From: Aldehydirespirator sp965220485
Lineage (GTDB): Bacteria; Actinomycetota; Acidimicrobiia; Acidimicrobiales; Aldehydirespiratoraceae
Assembly: GCA_965220485.1 (NCBI GenBank)
Contig: OZ244832.1
Location: 1,240,001-1,304,000 of the forward strand
Length of the DNA: 64,000 bases
Direction of reading: 5' to 3'
Below are positions 27,811 to 36,697 of this stretch, piece after piece; the stretch's first letter is position 1; each line of letters opens with the position of its first letter. The position numbers and the translations under genes are program-made. The notes beneath the pieces were generated by a model. It saw only the letters and a list, made by a program, of their open reading frames with translations. It had not been told where the DNA came from and ran no database searches.

Positions 27811-28032
27811 TGTCCCGAGCCGTTGATTCGCCGAGTATTCGGAACTGGTCACCGAATCGCCTCCCGCGGGAATGCGTGCGGTCTGTGTGCAGTTTTCCGT
27901 CTATATGACAGGTTTCTGCACACAGTTGGCGACACGACGACCTCGCGGCTGGCACAATGGCTGGAGGGGCCGCTGTGCGGCGCGACTTGGCCTCATACCT
28001 ATACACCATGAACTGGCAACTCGGGACACTAG
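27807..28032 (+). mobile_element. element C: 226-bp CTAG-bounded non-autonomous element
   Basis: Perfect 13-bp inverted repeat CTAGTGTCCCGAG (27,807-27,819) and its complement at 28,020-28,032. The interior has no gene. Its ends differ from families A and B, but it uses the same CTAG junctions and its right CTAG is the left end of the IS1182 element. Only one copy is in this window. Confidence 0.75.
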
Positions 28033-28087
28033 GAGACTGCTGAGTAATTCGGGGTTGGGGTGCTCGCGATCGTGTGGGGGGTGTGGG

Positions 28088-29913
28088 ATGATTGGGGGCG
28101 TGCAGGGAACTGAGGGACCGGATCGGGAGTTGTTGGACGCGTTGGGCCTGTGCGGGGCTTTGGTGCGGGAGGGGTCGGTGCACCGGTTCTTGGCCGAGCA
28201 CCGCTTGAGGCTGTTCCCCGATGAGTTGTTCGCGGATCTGTTCGGGTCGCGGGGCCGGCCGTCGGTGCCGGGTTCGGTGATCGCGGTGGTGATGGTGCTG
28301 CAGGCGCTGGAGGGGTGCTCTGACCGCGAGGCGCTGGAGCGGCTGCGCTGTGATGTGCGCTGGAAGGCCGCCGCGGGCCTCGGCATCGGCGATGAGGGCT
28401 TCGATCCCAGCGTGTTGACGCTGTGGCGCCAGAGGCTGCGGGCCAGTTCGTGTCCGGAGCGGATCTTCGACGCGGTGCGCGAGGCGGCCGCTGAGTGCGG
28501 GGCGCTGGCGAACAGGACGCGGCGGGCGCTGGACTCCACGGTGCTGTACGACGCGGTGACGACCCAGGACACCGTCACGATGGTCGGCGCGCAGATACGG
28601 CGTGTGCGCAGGCTGGCGCCCGCCGCGGCTGCGCTGGTGCTGGGACACGACTACGACAGCCGCGCCAGGCCGGTGTGCGACTGGGGCGACCCCGAGGAGC
28701 GGGCCTGGCTCATAGACGGGCTGGTCACCGACGCCTGTGCGGTGCTCGACGCGCTCGAGGGCTCAAAGCTCACCGACGAGCAGGGTCGGGCGGCGGCGCT
28801 GCTGGCGGTGGTGGCCGGCCAAGACGTCGAGGCCGACCCGACGTGCCGGGGCGCTGGCGCATAGCGCGCCGCGTCGCGCCGGGCCGGGTGATATCGACGG
28901 TGGACCCCGAGGCCCGCCACGCCCGCAAGACCCGCTCGCAGCGCCGAGACGGCTACAAGGCCCACATCTGCGCCGAGCCCGACACCGGGCTCATCACCGC
29001 CGCGCAGCTCACCGCAGCCGACGCATCCGACGCCCGAATCGGCCCCCGCCCCCTCGACAACGACCCCACCGCCCCCCACCACAACACCACCAACACCACC
29101 AACACCGACACAGCCGACACAGCCGACACCGCCGACACCGCCGACACCGACACAGCCGGCACAGCCGACACAGCCGACACCGACACAGCCGACACCGACG
29201 CCGACACAGCCACTTCCGACGCCGACACAGCCACTTCCGACGCCGACACAGCCACTTCCGACGCCGCCGACACAGCCACCGATGCCGACGCCGACACAGC
29301 CACTTCCGACGCCGACACAGCCGGCGCCGACATCGACGGCACCGCCGCCGACGCTGCCGCTGAGGGGTTCGTGGGGCTGGTGCTGGCCGACTCGGCCTAC
29401 GCGTCGGGCGAGGCGCTCGACGCGTTCGCGGCCGCCGGCTACGACACCGCCGTCAAGCCCATCGACCCCAAGCCGCGCATCGCGGGGGGCTTCACCCGAG
29501 ACGACTTCACCATCGACACCGACGCGCAGACCGTGACCTGCCCCGCCGGGCACACCAGAGCCGTCACCTCGGGCGCGGCCCGCTTCGGCGCGCTCTGCGG
29601 CGGCTGCCCACTGCGCGCCCGCTGCACCACCTCCGCCGCCGGGCGCAGCGTCACCGTCGACGCGTACCACCACCACCGCCGCCAGGCCAACAAGGCCCGC
29701 TGGGCGCAGCCCGCCACCCAAACCGCCTACCGCCGGCACCGCCCCATGGCCGAACGCTCAATCGCGTGGCTCACCCGCAACAAGGCCAGACGCGTCCCCT
29801 ACCGAGGCGTCGCCGCCAACCACCTCTGGCTCACCACCAGAGCCACAGCCGTCAACCTCGTGCGCCTCACCAACCTCGGCATCACCCACAACAACGGCGC
29901 CTTCACCCTCTGA
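28088..29913 (+). pseudogene. IS1182-family transposase, frameshifted, with an expanded Asp-Thr-Ala repeat
   Basis: ORF1 (ATG 28,088 to 28,864) has the family N-terminus (LLDALGLCGALVREGSVHRFLAEHRLRLFPDELFADLFG) and the first catalytic Asp (ALDSTVLYD). ORF2 continues one frame back: WRIARRVAPGRVISTVDPEARHARKTRSQRRDGYKAH, the second Asp (LADSAYASGEA), a Cys-rich segment (CGGCPLRARC) and the Glu (PMAERSIAWL) before the stop at 29,913. A -1 shift near 28,850 is needed to join them. This could be programmed or a mutation; no classical A-rich slippery site is seen. Between residues ~29,080 and 29,350 the protein carries a long Thr/Asp/Ala repeat not normal for the family. Confidence 0.85.
29106..29331 (+). 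repeat. tandem trinucleotide/18-bp repeats encoding (D-T-A)n in the transposase
   Basis: Repeats of GACACAGCC and GCCGACACAGCCACTTCC, with small variants, occupy about 225 bp and keep the frame open (DTADTADT..., SDADTATSDADT...). The unit sizes are multiples of 3. Confidence 0.8.
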
Positions 29914-30039
29914 ACAGCCCAACCAACGCCGCGCGTCCCGACCCGGCCAGCCCCAACCCCCCAGACCGGCCCGCTGACCCCAACCGGCCCGCTGACCCCG
30001 CCCCACCGCCGGCTGTCGCACCACTTGCTCAGCAGTCTC

Positions 30040-30146
30040 CTAGGTGGCTGGTGCCAAACTCCCGAAATGGGGGTCTTGCGATCACAAAACCCCAGGTCAG
30101 CGACTTGCGAATTGTGGCAAATTGCCATTTAACACCAGCCACCTAG
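30040..30146 (-). mobile_element. MITE family A, copy 4
   Basis: 107 bp, reversed, sharing its left CTAG with the right end of the IS1182 element. It completes the A-C-IS1182-A array. Confidence 0.9.
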
Positions 30147-30540
30147 GACCGCTGTCAGTGGATCCGTCAAGTTGTTCTGGTCGTTGTCGGCCTCACCGTC
30201 GGCGGGCTCGGCGGAAGTGTGGTCGGCTGACTCGTCGTCGCCGGGCACCGAGCGCTCCGAAGTGAGCGCCTGACCACGTCCAGGTGCTGCTGAGGTCAGC
30301 CCACCACAGATTGCCGCCCAGATGCAGCGGCCGGCCAGCGCGTCTGGATGTGACAGGCATGGCCACACCTCGTGGTTGCCGTCCACGACCAGAACAGGGG
30401 GCAAATCTAGGGTCTTCTCAGGTTTGAGGAGCCTGCGGGCGGGCGTTGCTGCGAGATGGAGGTGGCAGGCACAGCCCGCGAGGGGCCGAGTCCTCCAGTC
30501 TTGACCGGTCATGTATCAAAAAGGCTGGTATGATGCGCGT
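30147..30540. other. upstream region of the AbiEi/AbiEii operon
   Basis: No gene supported in about 390 bp. The final 40 bp contain a probable promoter with TATGAT at 30,529-30,534. Confidence 0.35.
30529..30534 (+). promoter_or_regulatory. -10 element giving a probably leaderless AbiEi transcript
   Basis: TATGAT is 6 nt before GTG 30,541, so a start at the usual distance would coincide with the start codon. TTGACC (30,501-30,506) is in -35-like sequence but at 22 nt, too far for an ideal spacer. Confidence 0.45.
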
Positions 30541-31389
30541 GTGGGAACCGTAGCCAAGCTCAGACCCAGCGAAGTGGCCGATTTCTTGCTTGAACGCGGC
30601 GACCGATTCGTCACTACCGAACAGGTCGCTGATCTGTTGGGGGTACGGCCCGAGCGGGTGTCGCGCGCTTTGGCGGTGCCCAGACGCGACAAGCGGATGC
30701 TGTGTGTCACCAAGGGCGGATGGGTGCCGGTGATGCAGGGAGACCTTTCGGGCACGCAGCCGCCGTTCGGGTACATCGACGAGATGATGGAGCATCTGGG
30801 GCATCCGTACTGTTTGGGCTACCGCAGCGCCGCCCATGTGTACCGGGCGTCGCATTTCGGGTGCCATGTGGTGCAGGTGATGACCACCGCCCGGCTGCGC
30901 GGCCGGTTCCTGGGGACCTGGCCGCTGGTGTTCGTGACACGCCCGGACCTGCACCGCGTACCGATCCTGACACGGCCCACTGGCGACAGCCGAGCCAAGG
31001 TCACGTCACCTGAGGCGACCGTGTTCGACCTCGTGGCCCGCCCCGACCTCGCTGGCGGGCCGTCGGACGCGATGACCCTCATCGGCGGGCTGTTGAGGGT
31101 GGGGCCTCTCGACGGGGCTCTGCTAGCCGAAGCAGCCGCTCTGTACCCGGCCGCGGTCGTGCGCAGGGCCGGGTTCCTGGTCGACTTCTTACAGAACGAG
31201 CTGTCCTGGGACATGGACGAGCCCCTGGATCTCGAACCCCTCAACGCCCACGTGGACGCTCTGCCCAAGCGGGTGGTGCGCCTGTCGGCGGGCCGCGACT
31301 GGCCCTGGCGTGTCGAGGACCCCCAAGACGAGCGCATCGACCGCCGGTGGGGAGTGCTCGTCGACGACGTGTTGGAGTACTACGTGTGA
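30541..31389 (+). CDS. abiEi: AbiEi-type antitoxin
   Basis: This protein of about 283 residues has an N-terminal winged helix (LRPSEVADFLLERGDRFVTTEQVADLLGVRPERVSRALAVPRRDKRM) and the AbiEi C-terminal domain (YIDEMMEHLGHPYCLGYRSAAHVYRASHF...RAKVTSPEATVFDLVARPDLAGG). GTG 30,541 is preferred because of the -10 just upstream; ATG 30,511 would add 10 residues. It ends in GTGA overlapping the start of the nucleotidyltransferase gene by 4 nt. In AbiE systems AbiEi represses the operon and counters AbiEii. Confidence 0.85.
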   Translation: MGTVAKLRPSEVADFLLERGDRFVTTEQVADLLGVRPERVSRALAVPRRDKRMLCVTKGGWVPVMQGDLSGTQPPFGYIDEMMEHLGHPYCLGYRSAAHVYRASHFGCHVVQVMTTARLRGRFLGTWPLVFVTRPDLHRVPILTRPTGDSRAKVTSPEATVFDLVARPDLAGGPSDAMTLIGGLLRVGPLDGALLAEAAALYPAAVVRRAGFLVDFLQNELSWDMDEPLDLEPLNAHVDALPKRVVRLSAGRDWPWRVEDPQDERIDRRWGVLVDDVLEYYV

Positions 31390-32057
31390 TCCCGCTGCCA
31401 GAGATCCAAGCCAGGCGTGCGCAGCGACGCAGCTGGACGCTGGACGAAGTGGAGCAGGACATGCTGCTGGCTCGTCTGGTAGTGGAGATCGCAGGCGACA
31501 GCTACCTGGCAGGGGCGCTGGTGCTCAAAGGAGGCACATGTCTACACAAGCTCTGGCTGCCCGAGCCGTGGCGCTACAGCAAGGACCTCGACTACGAGCG
31601 CACCGAGGACGCCCCCATGGGTCCGGTCTTCGACAAGTTGCGAGCCGCCGGGCTGCGAGCAGGTTTCACGCAGAAACCCCGCACGAGCCCGGGGAAGCTG
31701 CTGTCGCATGTCGTCTACAGAGGCACGTTCTTTGACGGAGCGAAAATGAGCATCGGGATCGACGTGCCGACATCGCCGCCAGCGGCAGCTGCCCGTTCAA
31801 CGCGACGCAAACTGACGGTTCAAGACAGCGCCTACACCGGCACCGCTGACGTGGTGGCCGTGGTGCCCGAGGAGATCATCGCGTCCAAAGCAGCCGCGAT
31901 TTTCGGCCGTATGCAGCCACGCGACGCCAACGAGCCGAAACCCGATGTCAGCGTTCATATGGCGAAGGTTGTCGATGGCGGCACCGCTCAATTCTGGGGA
32001 ATCGGGTCTCGCGATTTGGGGAATGCCCCAAGATCGGCGCTAGAACACACTCGATGA
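31386..32057 (+). pseudogene. abiEii: AbiEii-type nucleotidyltransferase toxin, 3' end replaced by repeat D
   Basis: GTG 31,386 opens VIPLPEIQARRAQRRSWTLDEVEQDMLLARLVVEIAGD, then the AbiEii core LAGALVLKGGTCLHKLWL...YSKDLDYERT (glycine loop plus D-x-D), then EEIIASKAAAIFGR, where the conserved Lys of the third motif lies. Real homology ends near FGRMQPRDA. From 31,937 the frame reads into repeat D (HMAKVVDGGTAQFWGIGSRDLGN...EHTR) and stops at 32,057. The toxin thus lacks its normal C-terminal ~80-100 residues and is probably inactive or altered. Confidence 0.75.
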
Positions 32058-32133
32058 CCTCCCGAAACGTAACTGTGTGACAACTCACCATTGAGATGGC
32101 ACAGGGTTAGGCCAATCTTGATCCATAGTTAGC
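31937..32133 (+). repeat. repeat D, copy 2 (full length)
   Basis: Same block order as copy 1. It runs from GAAACCCGATGTCAGCG to GATCCATAGTTAG and forms the aberrant 3' end of the AbiEii gene. Confidence 0.8.
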
Positions 32134-32435
32134 GAGAAAACAGCAGTTCAGAAGAGATTGAGAATGTCGGCGGGTTCCGAGAGCCCGAAGTCTGACTCTG
32201 GGTTTCTGAGTCAATCGCCGTGATGTGCCGAGGTGCCGTGCCTGCGGTCGATGGATCTGGTGGGCCGTTCTGTCCGCTGCCAGCGGACTCGCCATGGGGT
32301 GTGGGCGATCGGTAACCGTCAGCTGGCTCGCTGTCGGCGGGAGTGTGGTACTTGTCGATCAATGCGTAGAACTCTTCGATCTCTGCATGCATGTGAATCG
32401 GAGGTTTCTGTATCGCAAATGATAGAATACTCCCC
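32058..32435. other. end of repeat D and promoter region of the zinc-ribbon gene
   Basis: No gene. TAGAAT at 32,423-32,428 lies 7 nt before ATG 32,436, so the next transcript may also be leaderless. Confidence 0.4.
32423..32428 (+). promoter_or_regulatory. -10 element of the zinc-ribbon/AbiEii-like operon
   Basis: TAGAAT 7 nt ahead of ATG 32,436, with no purine-rich ribosome-binding site between. Parallels the AbiEi promoter at 30,529. Confidence 0.4.
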
Positions 32436-33365
32436 ATGTCGCTCAAGAGCGTGGCCGGGACACTCAGCGAGGAGGCGGCGGAGGCGGTCCTGATCCAAGA
32501 GCGCTGGCCAGAGGGTATTCGGTGCCCGCGTTGCGGCGTTGCGGACACGGCGCGACGCGCCGGTAGGGGCCGCTGCCGATGGCGATGCCGCAAGTGCCGC
32601 CACGATTTCAGTGTCACGACCAGCACGCGTCTGCACGCTTCCAAGGCGCCTCTAGCGACATGGGTCGACGCAGCGCTGGGCGCGCCTGTCTGCCAGGAGG
32701 GCGCAATGAGTGCGTCCACCCGCCGTAGAATCCTCCGCACGGTCGAGAGTACCGGACTGGGACCGGGCCCCGAGCGCCTCGCCGCGTTGGTCGCGGCTGA
32801 GCCGGTCCCGGTGCTGTCAGGGCCTCTCACCGGGCTCGCTGATGGCCACCGGCGAATGCTGGGGGCGCTGCGTGCCCGGCTCGCGGGGGCCACCGCAGCT
32901 CGAGTCGCCGCCGACTGCGGCCTGTCAGCGTCGCACACGAGGCGATGCCTGCGCCGTTTGCGTGACGCAGGGTTCGTGGAAAGCTCGCAGGAGACGGTCA
33001 TGTGGGGCTACACGCCGCGCCGGGCGCGGCTTTGGTGGCTGGTGATGAGCGAACAAGTCCTCGATGCCCTGCCGCAGATCGGATGGCTCGCCCCAGCCGA
33101 GCCCGAGAGCCCTCCTGAGACGGTGCCGCCGGAGTTCTGGTACCTGTTCTGGTCCGGGGAATGCGCGTCCCGGCTGCGGCTGCCCCATGACGCGCTCCAC
33201 ATAGCCGACACGCTCATAGGCGGCCCCGACGAGCCAGCGCGCATCTGGGCTCTCAACAGGCTGCCGGTCTCGACGCTTCACCAACTCAGATCCATGCAAG
33301 GCTACGGCGCCGGCCGGCTCGCTGAGCGCCTCGACGCAGCCATCAAGCACCGGTCCTGTGGCTGA
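32436..33365 (+). CDS. transposase-type zinc ribbon fused to winged helix, probable antitoxin
   Basis: This is a 309-residue protein. Residues ~12-75 (AAEAVLIQERWPEGIRCPRCGVADTARR...CRWRCRKCRHDFSVTTSTRLHASKAPLATWVDAA) match the zinc ribbon that starts IS1595/ISXO2 transposases, with C30, C33, C51 and C54. Residues ~140-185 (LGALRARLAGATAARVAADCGLSASHTRRCLRRLRDAGFVES) form a winged helix. The catalytic transposase domain is absent. The last bases overlap the start of an AbiEii-like nucleotidyltransferase by 8 nt, the position an AbiEi antitoxin would occupy. So a transposon DNA-binding module appears recruited as an antitoxin. The role is inferred from position. Confidence 0.75.
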   Translation: MSLKSVAGTLSEEAAEAVLIQERWPEGIRCPRCGVADTARRAGRGRCRWRCRKCRHDFSVTTSTRLHASKAPLATWVDAALGAPVCQEGAMSASTRRRILRTVESTGLGPGPERLAALVAAEPVPVLSGPLTGLADGHRRMLGALRARLAGATAARVAADCGLSASHTRRCLRRLRDAGFVESSQETVMWGYTPRRARLWWLVMSEQVLDALPQIGWLAPAEPESPPETVPPEFWYLFWSGECASRLRLPHDALHIADTLIGGPDEPARIWALNRLPVSTLHQLRSMQGYGAGRLAERLDAAIKHRSCG

Positions 33366-34239
33366 CCTAGACGCCTACACCGACATGATCGGCCCAGACG
33401 CTCGGGCGGTCTGGCCCTTGCTTGCCAAAGCCGTCAAGAACATCCGCGGCGCGCTGGTCGGCGGGACAGCGCTGGCGATGTATCTGCGCCACCGGCCCTC
33501 CTATGACCTCGACTACATGACCTACAAGTCGTTCTCAGGCGAGCATCTCTACAGAAAGCTCTGCTCCACGGCTGCAACGGCCGTGGCCAACACCGCCGCC
33601 AAAGACCAGATGAACGCAGTCATTGACGGCGTCGCGGTCGACGTGTCTATGGCGCCATACCGCGGAGACAGCCCCGGCCATGTCAAGCAGCTCCACAAAC
33701 CGATGATCGTTGACGGTCTGGCAGTGGCGTCCCTGCCGGACCTGCTCGCCACCAAACTCGACATCATCATGTACCGGCCGAAACTCCGCGACTACATCGA
33801 CATCGCCGCCATAGACGCCTCGGGCCGTCTGCGCATCGAGGACGGGCTGTCGCTGCACATGCAGCGCTACGGCACCACCTTGCGCAGCCAAACTCTGGAC
33901 CGCGTCATCGACCTGTTGGAGAAACCCGGGCAGCTGTCCACCGACAGAGTGTTCGGCCATCGCAGGCAAGAGACTCTCGATTACCTCGCGCAACGCGTCC
34001 CGCAACTGCGTTGTCACCTCCTGAACACCAGGCTGGGCATCACCGCGCCTCAGACGCAACCATCACCGCGCCGTGGAGGCGGAGTACCGGCCGCCAAACC
34101 CAAGATCAAGCCACAGATCGTGCGACAGCTCAAAGCCAGGCCCAAGGCGTCCTACGCGCAAATCGCCAAAATCTTGGGCACCAAGCCCGGCTACGTCGCA
34201 CAAATCGCACGCGAAGCAGGGCTCACACGCAAGGCTTGA
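33358..34239 (+). CDS. AbiEii/AbiGii-like nucleotidyltransferase toxin with a C-terminal helix-turn-helix
   Basis: This 293-residue protein starts at GTG 33,358 inside the zinc-ribbon gene. VGGTALAMYLRHRPSYDLDYMT is the glycine loop and D-x-D. VDVSMAPYRGD is the third acidic position and LLATKLDIIMYRPKLRDYIDIAAI carries the conserved Lys and Asp of AbiEii-like toxins. The final ~50 residues (KPQIVRQLKARPKASYAQIAKILGTKPGYVAQIAREAGLTRKA) form a helix-turn-helix, uncommon in this family. By family it adds nucleotides to tRNA or another target. The toxin appears intact. Confidence 0.8.
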   Translation: MADLDAYTDMIGPDARAVWPLLAKAVKNIRGALVGGTALAMYLRHRPSYDLDYMTYKSFSGEHLYRKLCSTAATAVANTAAKDQMNAVIDGVAVDVSMAPYRGDSPGHVKQLHKPMIVDGLAVASLPDLLATKLDIIMYRPKLRDYIDIAAIDASGRLRIEDGLSLHMQRYGTTLRSQTLDRVIDLLEKPGQLSTDRVFGHRRQETLDYLAQRVPQLRCHLLNTRLGITAPQTQPSPRRGGGVPAAKPKIKPQIVRQLKARPKASYAQIAKILGTKPGYVAQIAREAGLTRKA

Positions 34240-34513
34240 CCTCCACCATGGGTCTCCACCAGCAAGCCAGCGCTACGCCAGCGGTCTCGGCATCACAAAC
34301 AGAATCCAGGGCCCCGGCGGCGGCTACCGCTACCTGAGGGCTTGGCAGCCCGACACGGCCGAGCACCAGCACCCCGAAGCCGTCTACCCGTGCTCCAGAA
34401 CATCGCCCACAGACGACCTTCCCGCCATGGCCCGACATTGCTAGACACATTCGCGGCTGCCGCCTCATTCGAGCAGACCTTCGCCAGATGTCACTCGATT
34501 TGCCGCATACCTC
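34240..34513. other. gap, nothing recognised
   Basis: No gene supported between the AbiEii-like toxin and the PIN remnant. Confidence 0.3.
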
Positions 34514-34843
34514 ATGTCCGAAGGACGAAACGAAGGTGAGACCGCAGTCTTGGCCATAGCCGCCACAATGCCGGCGCAGGCGGTGCTCGATGACTCCGTG
34601 GCCCACAAGGTCGCGCAGAAGGCAGGACTCTCCTGCAAACGCACTCTCGCTCTGCTGTGCGATGCTGTCCGCGATGGCCTGCTGACGGGCGAACTCGTCA
34701 GCCACATAGCCGATGATCTCATCGAGACTGAGTACCGGCTCCCATGCGCCCGGCGAGTTCATCCCAATGGGCAATCGCAGAGGGCCTCCTTCCGACGAAG
34801 TGATCAGGCCTCGCGCATGCGATTGAGCGCTGTCATCGGGTAA
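34514..34843 (+). pseudogene. PIN-domain (DUF3368-like) C-terminal fragment
   Basis: NEGETAVLAIAATMPAQAVLDDSVAHKVAQKAGLSCKRTLALLCDAVRDGLLTGELVSHIADDLIETEY resembles the second half of DUF3368/VapC-type PIN proteins: GE-AxALA, then LDD.xxRxxA.xxGL, then GTxxxLL.AxxxGL. The first half with the N-terminal Asp is missing, and residues after ~80 drift into unrelated sequence. It is therefore a decayed toxin. Confidence 0.5.
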
Positions 34844-35579
34844 CACCCGTCGACGAGGAACCCATCGCGCCACCGTGATCCCCGTTTCTGAACCGCCGAC
34901 TTGTATGTGGGGACCGGTCTGCGTGGCTTTGAGGTCGTAGAGTCCGGTAGGTCGTTGACCGGGTTGGCTCGTGAACCGCCTGCCGCACAACAGATGATTA
35001 TCTCGATCGGGACGGTCTGGCCTCGGGTCGGGAGGTTGGCGGCGGGTTCACCCAGTCGACAGCGAACTGGGCAAAGCTGCTGTGCTGGATCTCTGCCACG
35101 GTGCCTCTCTTTCTTGCTGTTCCTGGCTGGCTTACGGCGATGGAATTACGTTGCTGTAGCGACCATACCCGCGGGGTACGACACTTGGCATGCGAGTCCC
35201 CAACATAGAACAGATGTTCGGTTTTGCACCGGTAGGGCGCCCCCTGTCATCCGTGGTGGAGCGGCCCGGCAAGATCCCAGGAGCCCTGAGACCGCTCTCA
35301 CCGCCGCCTGCCGCCTGCCGCCTTGACGAAATGAAAACCCAGGTCAGCGCCCATATGGAGGGAGTCGCCGATTTCAGCCCCCTCCAATTCTGGGGAATCG
35401 CGGCGCGCGATTTGGGGAATGCCCCAAGACGGCCGCTAGAACACCCTCGATGACCTCGCCAAACGTAACCGGGTAACAACCCACCATTGCCATTGTGGTG
35501 CGTCAAGAGCGCCGTTGGCAGTCCACCCCGCGGCGTGGTAGATTGCTCGTACTGCCCCTGCCGCTTCGCCGGTAGGGTC
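34844..35579. other. long gap with repeat D copy 3
   Basis: About 740 bp with no recognised gene. It contains repeat D copy 3 (35,333-35,490). Confidence 0.35.
35333..35490 (+). repeat. repeat D, copy 3
   Basis: Blocks GAAAACCCAGGTCAGCG, ATTCTGGGGAATCGCG, GATTTGGGGAATGCCCC, TAGAACACCCTCGATGACCTC and AAACGTAACCGGGTAACAACC. The terminal ~40 bp present in copies 1 and 2 are lost. Confidence 0.8.
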
Positions 35580-35603
35580 GAGACCGTCCTTAGGGACGGT
35601 CTC
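35580..35603 (+). terminator. hairpin with T-rich tail in the leader of the NYN gene
   Basis: Perfect 10-bp stem GAGACCGTCC / GGACGGTCTC with loop TTAG, followed by TGTCTTCTT. It is only about 8 nt before the TTG start at 35,611. It looks like an intrinsic terminator or attenuator and would also hinder ribosome access. Confidence 0.5.
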
Positions 35604-35610
35604 TGTCTTC

Positions 35611-36252
35611 TTGGGGACGGCATTGATAACCAACCTCTACATCGACGGCTTCAACCTCTACTACCGCGCCCTGAAGGACACACCGTTCAGGTGGCTGGAC
35701 CTGCGAAAGCTGGGCGAGACCCTCTTTCCTGAGGACTCGATACACAAAGTCTGCTACTTCACTGCCCGGCTGGACGCGCGCCCCGGCAATCCCAATCAAC
35801 CCCGTCGTCAACTCATATACCTGAGAGCCCTAGCGACGCTGCCGGGCTTGCACGCCTACTACGGCATGTTCCGTTCCGGGGCCAAGCGGCGCCCGCTAGC
35901 CGAACCGATGCCGGGCTTGCCCTCCCATGTGCTGATCAGGGACTCCGAGGAGAAGGGATCGGACGTGAATCTCGCCACCCGTCTGCTGGTCGACGGGTTC
36001 AACGGAGACTACGAGCAGGCCGTCGTCGTCTCCAACGACGCGGACTTCGCAGGGGCAATGCGGTACGTGAGGGACGACCTGGAGCTTCGCGTTGTGCTGG
36101 TCACCCGGACCCCCGGAACGCCAGTCCCAGGGAACTTGCCGAACGGCGCTACCTACGTCAAGCGACTGTGGAAGAGCCATCTGAGACGAAGCCAGCTTCC
36201 CGACGCTCTGAGGGACGAGATCGGCACTATCACCAAACCTGCCGGATGGTGA
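35611..36252 (+). CDS. NYN-domain protein (PIN-like RNase)
   Basis: This 213-residue protein has the NYN/LabA-like core. YIDGFNLYY is the first Asp motif, KGSDVNLATRLLVDGF the middle acidic motif and AVVVSNDADFAGAMRYV the last acidic motif. All four PIN-like acidic residues are visible. The start is TTG 35,611 or TTG 35,623 (ITNLYIDGFN). It stands alone between repeat D copy 3 and hipBA. NYN proteins are predicted metal-dependent RNases; the target is unknown. Confidence 0.85.
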   Translation: MGTALITNLYIDGFNLYYRALKDTPFRWLDLRKLGETLFPEDSIHKVCYFTARLDARPGNPNQPRRQLIYLRALATLPGLHAYYGMFRSGAKRRPLAEPMPGLPSHVLIRDSEEKGSDVNLATRLLVDGFNGDYEQAVVVSNDADFAGAMRYVRDDLELRVVLVTRTPGTPVPGNLPNGATYVKRLWKSHLRRSQLPDALRDEIGTITKPAGW

Positions 36253-36697
36253 CACCTCCTCCGCCGTTCCCAAAGCCCCTTCATGCCCACCCCGAATGAC
36301 GACCTGTCAGCGCCCGTCCGAGCAGCCGGCCAAAGCAGCGGTGTCATGATGGAACGAGCAGGCCGATGGTTGGGGTCTGTGAGGGCGCGGCGAAGCTGAC
36401 GGATTTTCACCGTCAGCTTCGTGGTGTGGTTCTCAGCGGCCTTTAGGGCGGCGCTCTGGGCAGCGTGGGTGCGCGATGGTCCCTGTCGGGGCTGTCGTTG
36501 CCGGTAGCCGCATGCTGGGATGCTGGGCCTGTCGTCGGTGGATCTACTGCGTCTGTCTGGTCGTCGTCGCCGGCCCCGTCTGGTCACACACTACGGTCGG
36601 GGTAGACTTACAGGTCGTCACCCCCGCGAGGGGTGCTGAGATCGCTGCGTAACACAACGCAACATTCTCAGCAGCGGTGTGAGAGGTGCCGATCCGG
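36253..36697. other. gap downstream of hipA and the NYN gene
   Basis: No gene supported. It contains a 12-bp perfect inverted repeat at 36,391-36,421, probably a terminator between the convergent NYN and hipA genes. Confidence 0.4.
36391..36421. terminator. 12-bp perfect hairpin between convergent genes
   Basis: CGAAGCTGACGG, loop ATTTTCA, CCGTCAGCTTCG. No long T-tract follows on either strand. Confidence 0.45.

Larger units (their letters stand above)
28029..30043 (+). mobile_element. IS1182-family insertion sequence (2,015 bp)
   Basis: Bounded by CTAGGAGACTGCTGAGTAA on the left and TTGCTCAGCAGTCTCCTAG on the right; the two match with one mismatch in 19. These ends are also the ends of MITE family B. 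CTAG at each edge is shared with neighbours (element C left, MITE A right). It carries a frameshifted transposase gene. Confidence 0.9.

Noticed and set aside
28651..29739. Long minus-strand Gly/Val-rich frame.
   Set aside because: Antisense shadow of the IS1182 transposase and its D-T-A repeats.
34223..34990. Minus-strand frame starting MCGRRFTSQ recalled the SRAP/HMCES family.
   Set aside because: Only the first residues resemble it; the following sequence lacks all other SRAP motifs, and the frame overlaps the PIN remnant.
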